Assembly (NCBI GenBank): GCA_018817425.1
Contig: JAHITX010000080.1
Span: 1 to 64,000 of the forward strand
Origin: Pseudomonadota bacterium
GTDB lineage: Bacteria; Desulfobacterota; Desulfobacteria; Desulfobacterales; RPRI01
Length of the DNA stretch: 64,000 nucleotides
Direction of reading: 5' to 3'
Of this stretch, positions 16,570-25,681 are shown in pieces. Numbering within the stretch: position 1 is the first letter of the stretch; each line of letters opens with the position of its first letter. Position numbers and translations under genes: made by a program. The notes below the pieces were generated by a model. It made no database searches. It was not told the origin of the DNA and saw only the letters and a program-made list of their open reading frames with translations.

Positions 16570-16881
16570 AGTGATTCACCTGTATGATCTTAATATGATG
16601 TCCGGCATAAAGCACAGCAGCATTTTTTGCAATTGCTCTTAAAGCCATTTGTAATAATTATAGCAATTATCATGACCAAATAAAACCTAATTTATGATAT
16701 TTGCTATAAATAAAAAATATGATCCGGCTTTATAATTATATATCGATATTTGTTTTGATTATGTTTTTATTATTGACAAAGCACCAATATAATGCCAAAA
16801 AAACAAACTTAGAAGTAGTTTTGTCTTTTTACCTTAACCCACTATTTTAATCCACTACCCTAAACACATTAAGGAGGTAGT
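16570..16881 (+). promoter_or_regulatory. Leader region of the contractile injection system operon
   Basis: A 312-bp AT-rich intergenic region between the divergent deaminase gene and the sheath gene. It contains TTGACA at 16773 and TATAAT at 16788, but these are only 9 bases apart and so cannot form one sigma-70 promoter; each lacks a good partner at the right spacing. No sigma-54 element was seen. A strong ribosome binding site AAGGAGG lies 6 bases before the sheath ATG. The promoter of the 25-kb operon is most likely here. Confidence 0.4.
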
Positions 16882-18582
16882 ATGTCCACTCTTGTTGTTC
16901 CCGGTGTCCGTGTTGAGGCACATTTTGATGTCCTTCCACCCTTACCCGCACCGTCCGGTATTATCGGTATTGTCGGGGTTGTAGACCGTCCACCCGAAGC
17001 TACCCGTCTTATCGGTGTATCAAAGGTATCCGAACTCAAGCAGCTAGTTGGGCCGGGAACCTTATACAGCATGAAAGAGGCGGTTCACGCCCTTTCAAAC
17101 GGTGCAAGTGAAGTTGTTGTTTCGGCAGTAAGTGGCGGCAGTGCTGCAATTCTTACCCTTTTGAACGAAGATTCGGTTGCGGCTGTAATTCTTAAATGCC
17201 GGTTTAATCGCCGATGGGCGGATAAGTTTTCAGCCGAAGTCCGCACAATTCTTGATGCAACAGGTAATATTGTCAGAGTTGCATTATATCTTTTAATTAA
17301 TGGTTCCGTTGTCGAAACATTTCCCGATTTGCGAGTGGCACCGGGGCAGGTGGATGACCTTTTTGATACTATTAATACCAAATCGAATCTGGTCGTTGCT
17401 CTTGATGCAGGTTTTCAGGATGCATTGCCAACCGGAGGTACTTACATTTTCGATTCTCTTGGTACACCTATTGATGTTCTTGTTGACGGCGATACATCTG
17501 CTCTTTTTCAACTTCTTCCCAAAGACGATGTTGAACCTGATGGACTTCGTGTGATTCTATCGGTATCAAGTACTACTTCTGAAATAAATATAAAAATTTA
17601 CCGCGGAGCTGCATTGCAGGAGGAATTATCCGGCCTTACAATGAATCCGGATAGTGACTTGTATCTGCCTTTTGTGCTTCTTGCAAAAAGCAGCCTGATT
17701 CAGATACGTGCCGCCAGTTCACTTGATGTTGGAAAGCGTCTTCCTGTTGCAACAAATGGCCCGGTTATGTTTACCGATGGTACGTCACCTAGTGTAAATG
17801 ACTATAAAAGCGCTATAGATTTATTGACCGAAGACCCGCGAATAGACCTGATCTGTTCATCAATTGAGCCGGCGCGTTCCGATAATGAAGTCATGCAGAT
17901 CCATCAAGCGCTTGTTGCCCACGCGGTTAAAATGGCTGATGATGGCTCACCCTGCATAGCCTTCGGTTCGGTAACACCGGCAGAGGCTGCCAGTCTTGAT
18001 AAAATTAAGGATCATGCATCGGCTGTACGCAACCGTCGTTTTGTTTTAATTGCACCAAGCCGTGCAGATGGAGCAGTTGCCGGAATGGTCGGTCGAATGA
18101 ATCCCAAAGAATCGCCAACTTTCAAAACGTTGCCTTTGCACGATATTGCTCCGTCAACTTATCGGGAAAGTGAATTAAACCGCCTTTTGGGTTCAACAAC
18201 CAATCTTTTGGTGGTCCAGGAAAGAGCCGGGCGTGGCATTGTAGTTCTAAGAGCATTGAATACTATTGGTGATCAGATTTCGGTAACACGCGTAGCAGAT
18301 AAAGCCATTCGTGAGACCAAGGCTATTTCGGAAAATTTTATCGGTCAGCTTAATTCCGAAGATGCCCGAACAGCTCTAAAACAGCAGATTTTTGCAACGC
18401 TTACCAGAATGGAGCGTGAAGGAGCCCTTGTGCCCTCAACCGATGGTACGGACCCGGCATTTATTGTTGATGTATATTCAACTCAGCAGGATTTTGCTCA
18501 GGGCATTGTAAGGATCGATGTGGCCATAAGGCCGGTAAGAGCCATTGATTACATCTATGCTACAATTCGTGTTAAAAATTAG
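16882..18582 (+). CDS. Contractile tail sheath protein
   Basis: A 566-residue phage-tail-sheath family protein. The N terminus VVPGVRVEAHF and GIIGIVGVVDRPPEAT are typical of sheath subunits, whose first strand handshakes with the neighbouring subunit; the C-terminal region (MEREGALVPSTDGTDPAF, then QQDFAQGIVRIDVAIRPVRAIDYI) matches the conserved sheath core that contacts the tube. The variable middle (about 200-310) is an inserted domain likely on the outer surface. The sheath contracts to drive the tube through a target envelope. It is the first gene of the operon and has a strong AAGGAGG ribosome binding site. Only one sheath gene is present, unlike the three in Pvc/Afp-type clusters. Confidence 0.93.
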   Translation: MSTLVVPGVRVEAHFDVLPPLPAPSGIIGIVGVVDRPPEATRLIGVSKVSELKQLVGPGTLYSMKEAVHALSNGASEVVVSAVSGGSAAILTLLNEDSVAAVILKCRFNRRWADKFSAEVRTILDATGNIVRVALYLLINGSVVETFPDLRVAPGQVDDLFDTINTKSNLVVALDAGFQDALPTGGTYIFDSLGTPIDVLVDGDTSALFQLLPKDDVEPDGLRVILSVSSTTSEINIKIYRGAALQEELSGLTMNPDSDLYLPFVLLAKSSLIQIRAASSLDVGKRLPVATNGPVMFTDGTSPSVNDYKSAIDLLTEDPRIDLICSSIEPARSDNEVMQIHQALVAHAVKMADDGSPCIAFGSVTPAEAASLDKIKDHASAVRNRRFVLIAPSRADGAVAGMVGRMNPKESPTFKTLPLHDIAPSTYRESELNRLLGSTTNLLVVQERAGRGIVVLRALNTIGDQISVTRVADKAIRETKAISENFIGQLNSEDARTALKQQIFATLTRMEREGALVPSTDGTDPAFIVDVYSTQQDFAQGIVRIDVAIRPVRAIDYIYATIRVKN

Positions 18583-18596
18583 AACAGGAGGATAAC

Positions 18597-18980
18597 GTGC
18601 CTACTATATTTGCCGCAAATGAAAGCAGTGTTTTGATCAACGGGGAGCCTATAGAAGGAGTCCAGTCGGTCGAATACCGCAACCGCCAGGAACGTGACAA
18701 CGTTTATGCCTTGGGAAGTGCTGAACGTATCGGCATGATTTCCGGTCCACAGTATGTTGATGGACGTATTTCCGTTAATTCAACCAGTCCGGGATTGGAC
18801 CAGATTGTTGGTGAATCCATGTTCCAGATTACTTCTCAACTGCGCCACGGTGAAACGCAAATGACAGTATCTTTCGATGATTGTTATTTAACTGAAAAAA
18901 CTTTTAAACTTGATGTAGGTGGCGTTGGTTCGGCAGTTTATATGTTTACTGCTACGCGTGTTCGCGAAGAACTTGGATAA
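18597..18980 (+). CDS. Inner tail tube protein
   Basis: A 127-residue protein with a GTG start at 18597, chosen for the AGGAGGA site 5 bases upstream. It follows the sheath gene by 14 bases, as tube genes do. Its strand-rich pattern (SSVLINGEPIEGVQSVEYRN, ERIGMISGPQYVDGRISVNS, ELSFDDCYL-like segments) fits the Hcp/gp19/Pvc1-type tube fold, in which hexamers stack to form the needle. The repeated short strands and absence of signals for export fit a cytoplasmic structural protein. Only a single tube paralogue is visible in the cluster. Confidence 0.82.
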   Translation: MPTIFAANESSVLINGEPIEGVQSVEYRNRQERDNVYALGSAERIGMISGPQYVDGRISVNSTSPGLDQIVGESMFQITSQLRHGETQMTVSFDDCYLTEKTFKLDVGGVGSAVYMFTATRVREELG

Positions 18981-18998
18981 CAGGCTGCTGTTAATAAC

Positions 18999-20804
18999 AT
19001 GACATTGAGAATCGATACCAACCGGGGCGAAGCGATTATAGGCCCTGTCCGGGTTGAAGTATGCGCCATTGGGGATGAAAATCATCTTCGCATTGGCGGA
19101 GAAGATGGGCCGGTACTCAGGCAGATTACATTCGGTGAACGTACTGCGGCATACCTTAATTGCCGGCATGCCGCAAAATATGCCGACTTCCTGAGTGCTA
19201 TAATAGCGCATACTGCAACGGTTAGCCCCGGTATTGGTGAACGTGATATAATAGAAATAATTGCGCTGCATTTGGCAGGAGCGGAAAATGATGCTCCGAC
19301 TTTTGTCGAAACTGCAAACAAGGTTTCAAAGGCTACAGGTTGGTCTGCCGAACTAATAGACAGCCGCCCGGCTGTCTATATCGATTCCTTGTTTATGCAA
19401 ATATCGGGTATTACCAATCCATGGCGTACTATTCTTCTGGCACCTTCAACTGAGGAACCATTGCTATCAATCAAACATCACCTCGCAATGTCCATTTTAA
19501 AAAGAGGAAACGGTTCTTCAGAGTTGAATGAGCCGGATAAGGATATAGAAGAAAACAATGCGGAAGAAACCGAAAAAATTGATTATGAGGCGTCTTCTGA
19601 TTATTTTGAACAAAGTACTTTATTGATGCCGAAAAATATCCGTCCGGAAATTGATCCCTCCAAAAACACAAGCGTTCGAAATAAACAAAAAACGCCTTCA
19701 AAATTGCTGAATAAAAAATTGCCGGATCATAAAGAAGAATCTTCTGCTGTGCCGGAGCTTTTCGAAAAAGAAACCCTCTTGTTAAACCTTGCAAAGCCTG
19801 AAGGCGATTTACTAAAGAGTAACCAGCACAAAAAACCGGCGGAGCCTGCCAAACAAAAGGTTTATGAGAAAGAAATATTTGAATTTAGCAGTAAAACAAA
19901 TAGAATAAACCAAAAAGCTGATAATGTAGAAAATAAAGAATCTGATTTATTATGCAGCATACCTTCCGCTCATACTTTGTCATCTTCTGTCTTTTATGGA
20001 TATGCAGAAAATAATTCTATAATTGATAAAGAAAATTTTTCACAAAACAGTCAATTTCAAAAAGCTGAAACTTTAATTCAAAACAAATCCGGCAGTATTA
20101 TTGAAACATCAGAAATAAAAGTAAAATCACCGGATGTTGTAAATGCTGAAAGCGAAAACAAAGACAGCAAATCAGTCAATGCAGTTCAAAGCTATGCATT
20201 ATATGATAAACAAGATGAATCGATAAAAACCGATCGGGATGAGAAAAACAAATATAAAGCTGTTTTAAAACCTGATGAAGCAACACCATCTATAAAACCA
20301 ACCAGGGTATTTCCTTTTCTTGCAATATCGCTTGAAAAAGAAAGGGCTCCTGTGATTTCTTCTATGAAGACTATCATGAAGCCAAATCAAACTGGTTTCG
20401 GGCAGACCAATAATGAAAAAACCGCTTCTTTAAAGCGTAAAGAATTCTTTGCAAATAAAGATTATCATCAAATATCAGGGGCAAATTTTTTTGAACCTGT
20501 TATGCAAAAAAAATCAGACTTTGTATGGGAGAAATCAAATAATCGTTCAGATGTATTTGCATCTTCTTCTGGTTTAACAAAAGATGGTGAAAAGAACCTT
20601 GATCCGATAAATGTAATGGCAGAAAAACCCCTACTACCGGAAAATACGCGCTTTTTATACCGGCAAGCTGATGTCAAGATGCCTGAGTCAGATTTGCCGA
20701 TGACTAAAGCTTTATATAAGAACTCAAATTCATATCTTAATCCTGCAGATCAAATTGCTTCTCTTTTACATCAGGAAGCCGATATGAGAGGTATTGATCG
20801 ATGA
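18999..20804 (+). CDS. Large unknown tail protein with a long disordered tail
   Basis: A 601-residue protein in the position where phages encode tail-assembly chaperones. Residues 1-165 look folded: strands in GEAIIGPVRVEVCAIGDENH, an alanine-rich helix HAAKYADFLSAIIAHTA, and VYIDSLFMQISGITNPW. From about 170 to the end the sequence is rich in Lys, Glu, Asn and Ser with few hydrophobics and is probably disordered, apart from short motifs such as RVFPFLAISLEKE and a last helix PADQIASLLHQEAD. The base composition of the tail half is more AT-rich than that of its neighbours. The ATG of the next gene overlaps its TGA. Possibly an assembly chaperone or a scaffolding protein; not recognised. Confidence 0.75.
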   Translation: MTLRIDTNRGEAIIGPVRVEVCAIGDENHLRIGGEDGPVLRQITFGERTAAYLNCRHAAKYADFLSAIIAHTATVSPGIGERDIIEIIALHLAGAENDAPTFVETANKVSKATGWSAELIDSRPAVYIDSLFMQISGITNPWRTILLAPSTEEPLLSIKHHLAMSILKRGNGSSELNEPDKDIEENNAEETEKIDYEASSDYFEQSTLLMPKNIRPEIDPSKNTSVRNKQKTPSKLLNKKLPDHKEESSAVPELFEKETLLLNLAKPEGDLLKSNQHKKPAEPAKQKVYEKEIFEFSSKTNRINQKADNVENKESDLLCSIPSAHTLSSSVFYGYAENNSIIDKENFSQNSQFQKAETLIQNKSGSIIETSEIKVKSPDVVNAESENKDSKSVNAVQSYALYDKQDESIKTDRDEKNKYKAVLKPDEATPSIKPTRVFPFLAISLEKERAPVISSMKTIMKPNQTGFGQTNNEKTASLKRKEFFANKDYHQISGANFFEPVMQKKSDFVWEKSNNRSDVFASSSGLTKDGEKNLDPINVMAEKPLLPENTRFLYRQADVKMPESDLPMTKALYKNSNSYLNPADQIASLLHQEADMRGIDR

Positions 20805-21469
20805 GTAACGGCGATTCAACCAGGCCAATTCCGCTGTTAGGCGATATATCCTTGGAATATGTCGGTTCCATAAGGCATAGCATAGAAGGAGGTTTTGTTT
20901 CATCCCGCATTCCCGGTTTTGACGGTGAAGTTCACCAGCGAAACGGCCGCCCTTCACACAGGATATTTATTGAAGGCATTCTTTTCGGAGAAGAAGTATC
21001 CGAAAATCTTGAAACACTTCAAGAAGCAGCACAGATTGGAGAAGAACTGACCTTTTCAGCAGATATTACTACTGCTCTTGATATACAGCATGTTGTAATA
21101 GATCATTTTCAGGTTCAGGAAACAGCGGGGCTCCCAAATCATTATACATATTCGCTAAGCCTGATAGAAAGTCCGCCTCTTCCTCCTCCTGCCGAAATAT
21201 CCGGGTTTGGCGGTCTGGATGATTTCGGTTTTGGTGATCTGGGATTTGATACGGATATTATGGGTGATCTTACTGACTTGGCAGGCGATATAGCAGGTGC
21301 GCTTGATGATGCAATGAATCTGATGGACCAGTTGGGAGCGCTGGCCGATCTGGATGGCCTTTCGGTAGACGGGCTTTTACAGCCTTTGCAGGATGTTGCG
21401 GATAACTTAAGTCCGATCGGTGACCAGCTTAGTGCCGGATTATCAAATCTGACGGGGCTTTTTTCATGA
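20801..21469 (+). CDS. Baseplate/tail-hub adaptor-like protein
   Basis: A 222-residue protein. Residues 1-125 resemble the N-terminal domain of phage DNA-circularisation / tube-to-hub adaptor proteins: ISLEYVGSIRHSIEGGFVSS, RPSHRIFIEGILFGEE, LQEAAQIGEELTFSAD and TYSLSLIESPP. The rest is a Gly/Asp/Leu-rich region with repeated LGDL/GDL units (FGDLGFDT, IMGDLTDLAGDI, LADLDGL), probably helical and flexible. It starts inside the preceding stop (ATGA) and its own stop overlaps the hub gene (ATGA), so dosage is likely coupled. In tail modules this place belongs to a ring between the tube and the gp27-type hub. Fold assignment is by pattern and position. Confidence 0.65.
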   Translation: MSNGDSTRPIPLLGDISLEYVGSIRHSIEGGFVSSRIPGFDGEVHQRNGRPSHRIFIEGILFGEEVSENLETLQEAAQIGEELTFSADITTALDIQHVVIDHFQVQETAGLPNHYTYSLSLIESPPLPPPAEISGFGGLDDFGFGDLGFDTDIMGDLTDLAGDIAGALDDAMNLMDQLGALADLDGLSVDGLLQPLQDVADNLSPIGDQLSAGLSNLTGLFS

Positions 21470-22467
21470 GTATCCGCAATATAATTATAGAAGCTCAGCT
21501 TGGAAATTACCTGTATGATGTTCATATTATTTCTGTAAATATAACACTTACGCTTTTGCCGGCAGTTAACCGTGCAGAAATTATATTGCCTGCATCAGTT
21601 GCCATGGATGCTTCACATGGTGATGATGCAGTAATAAGAATAGATGGGGGAGACGGTATGGAAACTGTGCTTACCGGCAAAATCTATTCTGTGCATCGAA
21701 GCATATATGAAACCAGAATTGATGTTGCAGATGCCGGATTAATGTTAAATGCCGTTCGCCCTGCAAAAACCTTTGATAAACAGGATGCAGCTACCGTTAT
21801 AAAGGATCTCGCAGCCGACTGCGGTGTGGATATAGACCGGTGTGACATTGATATTAAACCGGCATTTTATGTTGCACACCAAAACCGCACAAGCGCCGAA
21901 CATATTGCTTATCTGGCAAAACATGCGGGAGGATATGCGGCAGTATCAGCGGAAGGTACGCTCACAGCTTCAACCTGGCCTTCCGGTCCGGATAAAAACC
22001 TGACCTTCGGACGGGAAATCAGAGAATATTGTACTAAAGATCGTATTCCGGTTTCATATCAAATCGTTCCCACAGGCAGCGGACCTGCCGGAACAACCGA
22101 TGCTTACGATGCTAAGCGGCCAACGATAAAGCCGATTCCTACAGACGCTCCCGAACCGGGTAATGATGCCCGCTGGATTCCAACACAAATGCTAAGAACA
22201 CCAGATGCCGTAAGCATTGCGCAGGAAGGTCTCAACCGTCATAACGCCGCTTATGCAAGCATGATGGAAGCCGAAACTCTAGTTATGCCGGCCTTTCGGC
22301 CCGGTGACTGTTTTAGTGCGGAGCAGATGCCGGATAGCCTTTCAGGAGGTCCCTGGTATTGTATCAGATTGACTCATCAGCTTAGTTCGAAAAGCTTTAG
22401 CGCGACACTGATTGAAGCCATCACTGCCGATAGCGGCGATTCTTTTTCTGCGGGAGGGCTTTTTTGA
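21466..22467 (+). CDS. Baseplate hub protein, gp27 / gpD-like
   Basis: A 333-residue protein with the layout of the gp27 part of VgrG, or phage P2 gpD: strand-rich N terminus (IEAQLGNYLYDVHIISVNIT), AVIRIDGGDGMETVLTGKIY, the helix AATVIKDLAADCGVD, and AYLAKHAGGYAAVSAEGTLT, which resembles the helical tube-loading region of gpD. The late part (RPGDCFSAEQMPDSL, WYCIRLTHQLSSKSF) matches the closing barrel. Three such subunits should form the hub between tube and spike. It is separate from the spike protein, unlike VgrG or Pvc8, in which both are fused. The next gene begins at an overlapping TTG. Confidence 0.8.
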   Translation: MSIRNIIIEAQLGNYLYDVHIISVNITLTLLPAVNRAEIILPASVAMDASHGDDAVIRIDGGDGMETVLTGKIYSVHRSIYETRIDVADAGLMLNAVRPAKTFDKQDAATVIKDLAADCGVDIDRCDIDIKPAFYVAHQNRTSAEHIAYLAKHAGGYAAVSAEGTLTASTWPSGPDKNLTFGREIREYCTKDRIPVSYQIVPTGSGPAGTTDAYDAKRPTIKPIPTDAPEPGNDARWIPTQMLRTPDAVSIAQEGLNRHNAAYASMMEAETLVMPAFRPGDCFSAEQMPDSLSGGPWYCIRLTHQLSSKSFSATLIEAITADSGDSFSAGGLF

Positions 22468-23123
22468 CTTCATCATTGTTTGAGAGCATCAGCCGAATAG
22501 CAAGACATGAAGCCAAATCCCAGGCGATTGCCGGTATTGGTATTGTAGTTGAATCGTTTCCTGCAGGAGATGAAGAGCCGGATTATGCAGTCAGCGTGAA
22601 AATGCGTGATACGGGACTTGTTCTTCCCAGGGTGCCGATTGCAACCGGGGCAATGGGATTTGCCGCTATGCCTGCGGCAGATGATGTAGTTGTGGTGGTT
22701 TTCATGGATGGTGATTATCATGCGCCTGTTGTTATCGGGCAACTTTATACTCCATCAAAAGAACCTCCTGAACATAATGATGACAATATTGTTCTTAGGC
22801 TTCCGGCAGGCAGTGATGAACCGAAATTAAATATCGAAATTACACGAGCTAAACCTTCCTGCACATTAACTTTGTCTGAAGATGTGAGTCTTGAGATCCT
22901 TAAGGATTCAGTTGCGGTAAAAGTCGGGGATATAAATCTGACACTCACAACGGCAGGCGGAGGCAGAGCAGAGATAGGAGCCGGAGGCTCAACTATAGTT
23001 ATGAAAAAAGACGGAAATATTACTGTGACTGCTAAAACCAAACTGGTTCTGGAAGCCCAGGAAATTGAAATTAACGGTCAATCACAGGTAAAAATCTCCG
23101 GAGCAAAGGTGGATATTAACTGA
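22464..23123 (+). CDS. Central spike protein, gp5 / gpV-like with OB fold
   Basis: A 219-residue protein starting at TTG 22464, inside the previous stop; the GGGAGGG site just upstream supports this start. Residues about 20-95 form an OB-fold (GIGIVVESFPAGDEEPDYAV, VAFMDGD-like VVVFMDGDYHAPVVIGQLY), and the remainder is a beta-helix-like needle with short repeating strands (ISLEILKDSVAVKVGD, TIVMKKDGNITVTAKTKLVL, EIEINGQSQVKISGAK). It is the membrane-piercing spike on which the PAAR tip sits. The gene order spike then PAAR tip, with a 1-base overlap, fits. Confidence 0.87.
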   Translation: MTSSLFESISRIARHEAKSQAIAGIGIVVESFPAGDEEPDYAVSVKMRDTGLVLPRVPIATGAMGFAAMPAADDVVVVVFMDGDYHAPVVIGQLYTPSKEPPEHNDDNIVLRLPAGSDEPKLNIEITRAKPSCTLTLSEDVSLEILKDSVAVKVGDINLTLTTAGGGRAEIGAGGSTIVMKKDGNITVTAKTKLVLEAQEIEINGQSQVKISGAKVDIN

Positions 23124-23521
23124 TGGGAATGCCGGCTGCCACGCAAAATTGTACTGTTACCGGAATTGATACCCATATTGTCATGGTTCCCACGGGCGGA
23201 GGGCCGGTACCTACACCTTTGCCGCATCCTTTCAACGGCTTAATTGATGGAGGATGCATACAAACGGTTAAAATCGGCGGTATGGCTGCCGCGGTTGTCG
23301 ATTCCACTGCTTCAAACAAGCCGGCGCATATGCCCACTCCGCCAGGAACTTCTTTCCAGAAACCACCTGCAAATAAGGGTACTGTGATGATGGGAAGTAT
23401 GACGGTTAAAATAGGGGGCAAAGCCGCCGCGCGGCAGGCTGACCCGGTAAAAACCTGCAATGATCCGGCTGATGCGCCTGTTGGCCAGATAATTGCCGCA
23501 GGAACGGTTTTCATAGGATAG
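23123..23521 (+). CDS. PAAR-like spike tip protein
   Basis: A 132-residue protein of the PAAR-like type. It has paired short repeats VKIGGMAAAVVDSTAS and VKIGGKAAARQADPVKTC, histidines and a cysteine placed to bind the tip metal (GIDTHIV, PLPHPF, KTCNDP), and a closing IIAAGTVFIG strand. It should form a sharp cone on the spike trimer, and in some systems it carries effectors, though here no toxin domain is fused. It overlaps the spike stop by one base (TGATG) and precedes the gp25 gene by 2 bases. Confidence 0.88.
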   Translation: MGMPAATQNCTVTGIDTHIVMVPTGGGPVPTPLPHPFNGLIDGGCIQTVKIGGMAAAVVDSTASNKPAHMPTPPGTSFQKPPANKGTVMMGSMTVKIGGKAAARQADPVKTCNDPADAPVGQIIAAGTVFIG

Positions 23522-23523
23522 TT

Positions 23524-23967
23524 ATGGCACAAAACTATGGCAGTGATCTTTTTGTTGTTCCCTGGTTGACGGCACATGATGCTGCCGAGATTGATATTGT
23601 TACCAAACGTAAAGGAAGAACAACACAAGTTGTTGATCCGGATACCGCCACAGACCGTGTATTGATTGCACAGGCATTGATATTAAGACTCTTGACTCCT
23701 CGCGGGACATTAGAATCTTTAGGGCATTTGAGCTACGGTTCCCGTTTGCACGAACTTATTGGCCGTCGTAAAACGGAAGCACTTCGAAATCTGTGCCGCT
23801 TGTATGTTCTTGAAACTGTGGCACAGGAACCAAGGGTTGAAGCAAAGGCTGTTCGTGTTATTTTTGACCGAAAATCCGAAACTCCTTCAAGCTTTGTGTT
23901 TACGCTGGAAGTACGTCCTGTTAATGAACAAGAAACCTTAACACTCTCTTTAGAGGTCAGTATATGA
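23524..23967 (+). CDS. Baseplate wedge protein, gp25 / GPW family
   Basis: A 147-residue protein of the gp25-like lysozyme-fold family found in all contractile systems. The segment RVLIAQALILRLLTPRGTLE followed by YGSRLHELIGRR is the family core; the conserved basic EALRNLCRLYVLETVAQEPR helix and a strand-rich end (AVRVIFDRK, LTLSLEVSI) follow. gp25 nucleates sheath assembly through a handshake with sheath subunits. Its last codons overlap the baseplate J gene (ATGA). Confidence 0.9.
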   Translation: MAQNYGSDLFVVPWLTAHDAAEIDIVTKRKGRTTQVVDPDTATDRVLIAQALILRLLTPRGTLESLGHLSYGSRLHELIGRRKTEALRNLCRLYVLETVAQEPRVEAKAVRVIFDRKSETPSSFVFTLEVRPVNEQETLTLSLEVSI

Positions 23968-25676
23968 GTTTTACCCCTCGAATTTACGAAGAAATTGTAC
24001 GAGATTTGCTTACTACCATGACCGGTGGTACGGTTCGGGAAACTTTATCCGTTGAGGCAGGTGTTAAAGATGCGATTGTTTTACGTAAACTTTCCAAACG
24101 TCCCGTCAGACGCATATCTCATATAGAAGAAATCAGAAGAGATCCGGAAGGCAAAGAAACTAAAATCCGTTATACGCCCAATGACTATGAATTGATAGCC
24201 TCCGGAAATGATGGTCCGGATTCCATTAGATTCCGGAAAGATAGCAATATGCCCCTTATCGGCTCAACTCTGGTTGTTAATTATTATCCGGTAGAAACAG
24301 AACCGACTCCTCTTACGGATGTTACAGTTGGATCTGTTGCCAGAACTATGATGGAAACTTTCGGTCGCGAACTGGCCACTACCGAACAGCAGTTGGATTT
24401 TGTATACAAATCGGCATATCTTGAAACCGCAACAAATAATGCCCTTGATAAAGTCGTGGCGCTTGTAGGAGTAAAACGAATGCCGGCAGGCCATCCGGTG
24501 GTTAGTTTGAAGTTCTCCCGCATACCGCAAACTGCTGGACGCATAACAATACCGGTTGATACAGTGGTTAGTGACGGTAATAACAACAGATACTTAACTC
24601 TTGGTTCGCTTATCCTGGAACCATATGAGCAGTCACGGGAAGTGCTGGCCGGAGGAGAAGGCCCGGGCACAAAGGAAGTTGAAGAAAATACTTTAACCCG
24701 TTTGGAAGTACTTATTGCCGGAATAGGAGAAGTGACAAATCCAAAACCGGCCAGGCGCATGTCTGTTCGTGAATCAGATGAAGATTTGAGGAAGAGAACT
24801 TCCGGTGCTTTGCATGGCGTTTTGCATGGTACGCTTGATGCCATCAAATTCGGTCTTTTGTCGATAGAAGGTGTCCAAAGTGTTTCAATTACTGAATTTC
24901 CAAATGATATTCCGGGTGAACTTAAAGTAGAAATAGCTTACAGCAACAAAACCGATGATGTGTTTGAAGAAGTTCAGCAGAGATTAAAAGAGCTCAGACC
25001 CGCAGGCGTCCGTATCATACAGGGTGTAGCGCTTCATAAATCAGTTTCGGTCTCAATATCTCTTACCCTTGCAGGAAGAGGATTGCCGGAAGAAGAAACA
25101 GAGCTTCTTAAAAATGAGATTACGCAAAAAATTAAAGATCATCTGTCGGCAATTCCGGCAGGAGGTTCGGTTCGACAGGCCAAACTGGGGGCGATAGTGC
25201 TGGAAAACCCGGCAGTGGTTGACTGTGCAGTATCGTTGATATGTGAAGGAAGTTCTCCGGCAGACAGCCTAACACTGGCGACAAATGAGATAATCGAAGT
25301 AAAGGAGCCTTTCGAATTTCCTCTGATTCAGCCTGAAGATGCTACAGCACCTGTCGCACAAACCATCACGGTAAGCGCATTCCTTCCGGTTTATCTTGAA
25401 CCAGCAGTTACACAGCAGGAAGTTGATGAAAGCATAACCATGGCTTTTGATGGTTTTCTTGCAACAAGAAGCCCTCAGGTTCCGCTTACTGTCGATGCAA
25501 TGGCTGCGGCCATACGTGATGACAGCAGATTTGTATTGGTTCGTGATGAAGCCTTGATTACCGTTGAAGTAGAAGAAAGCTTTTTCCAGCTCTCAGACGG
25601 CCTTGGAGAATATGTTCCTGGTATAGATGATGTTTTCCAAAGTGATGAAATCACAATAGAAGTCAGAGAAGGTTAA
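23964..25676 (+). CDS. Baseplate J-like protein (gp6-type wedge)
   Basis: A 570-residue baseplate J family protein. Recognisable pieces are the central domain TDVTVGSVARTMMETFGREL with ATTEQQLDFVYKSAYLETAT, GVKRMPAGHPVVSLKFSR, PVDTVVSDG, RRMSVRESDEDLRKRTSGAL and the later tandem strand-helix modules (SVSISLTLAGRGLPEEETEL). It would form wedge dimers around the hub together with gp25 and the tail-I-like protein encoded next. The protein is longer than P2 gpJ because of two extra C-terminal modules (about 450-570). The gap to the next gene is 5 bases. Confidence 0.9.
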   Translation: MSFTPRIYEEIVRDLLTTMTGGTVRETLSVEAGVKDAIVLRKLSKRPVRRISHIEEIRRDPEGKETKIRYTPNDYELIASGNDGPDSIRFRKDSNMPLIGSTLVVNYYPVETEPTPLTDVTVGSVARTMMETFGRELATTEQQLDFVYKSAYLETATNNALDKVVALVGVKRMPAGHPVVSLKFSRIPQTAGRITIPVDTVVSDGNNNRYLTLGSLILEPYEQSREVLAGGEGPGTKEVEENTLTRLEVLIAGIGEVTNPKPARRMSVRESDEDLRKRTSGALHGVLHGTLDAIKFGLLSIEGVQSVSITEFPNDIPGELKVEIAYSNKTDDVFEEVQQRLKELRPAGVRIIQGVALHKSVSVSISLTLAGRGLPEEETELLKNEITQKIKDHLSAIPAGGSVRQAKLGAIVLENPAVVDCAVSLICEGSSPADSLTLATNEIIEVKEPFEFPLIQPEDATAPVAQTITVSAFLPVYLEPAVTQQEVDESITMAFDGFLATRSPQVPLTVDAMAAAIRDDSRFVLVRDEALITVEVEESFFQLSDGLGEYVPGIDDVFQSDEITIEVREG

Positions 25677-25681
25677 TATAT

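Noticed and set aside
16773-16793. TTGACA and TATAAT as one promoter for the sheath operon
   Set aside because: They are separated by only 9 bases, so they cannot serve together as -35 and -10 boxes.
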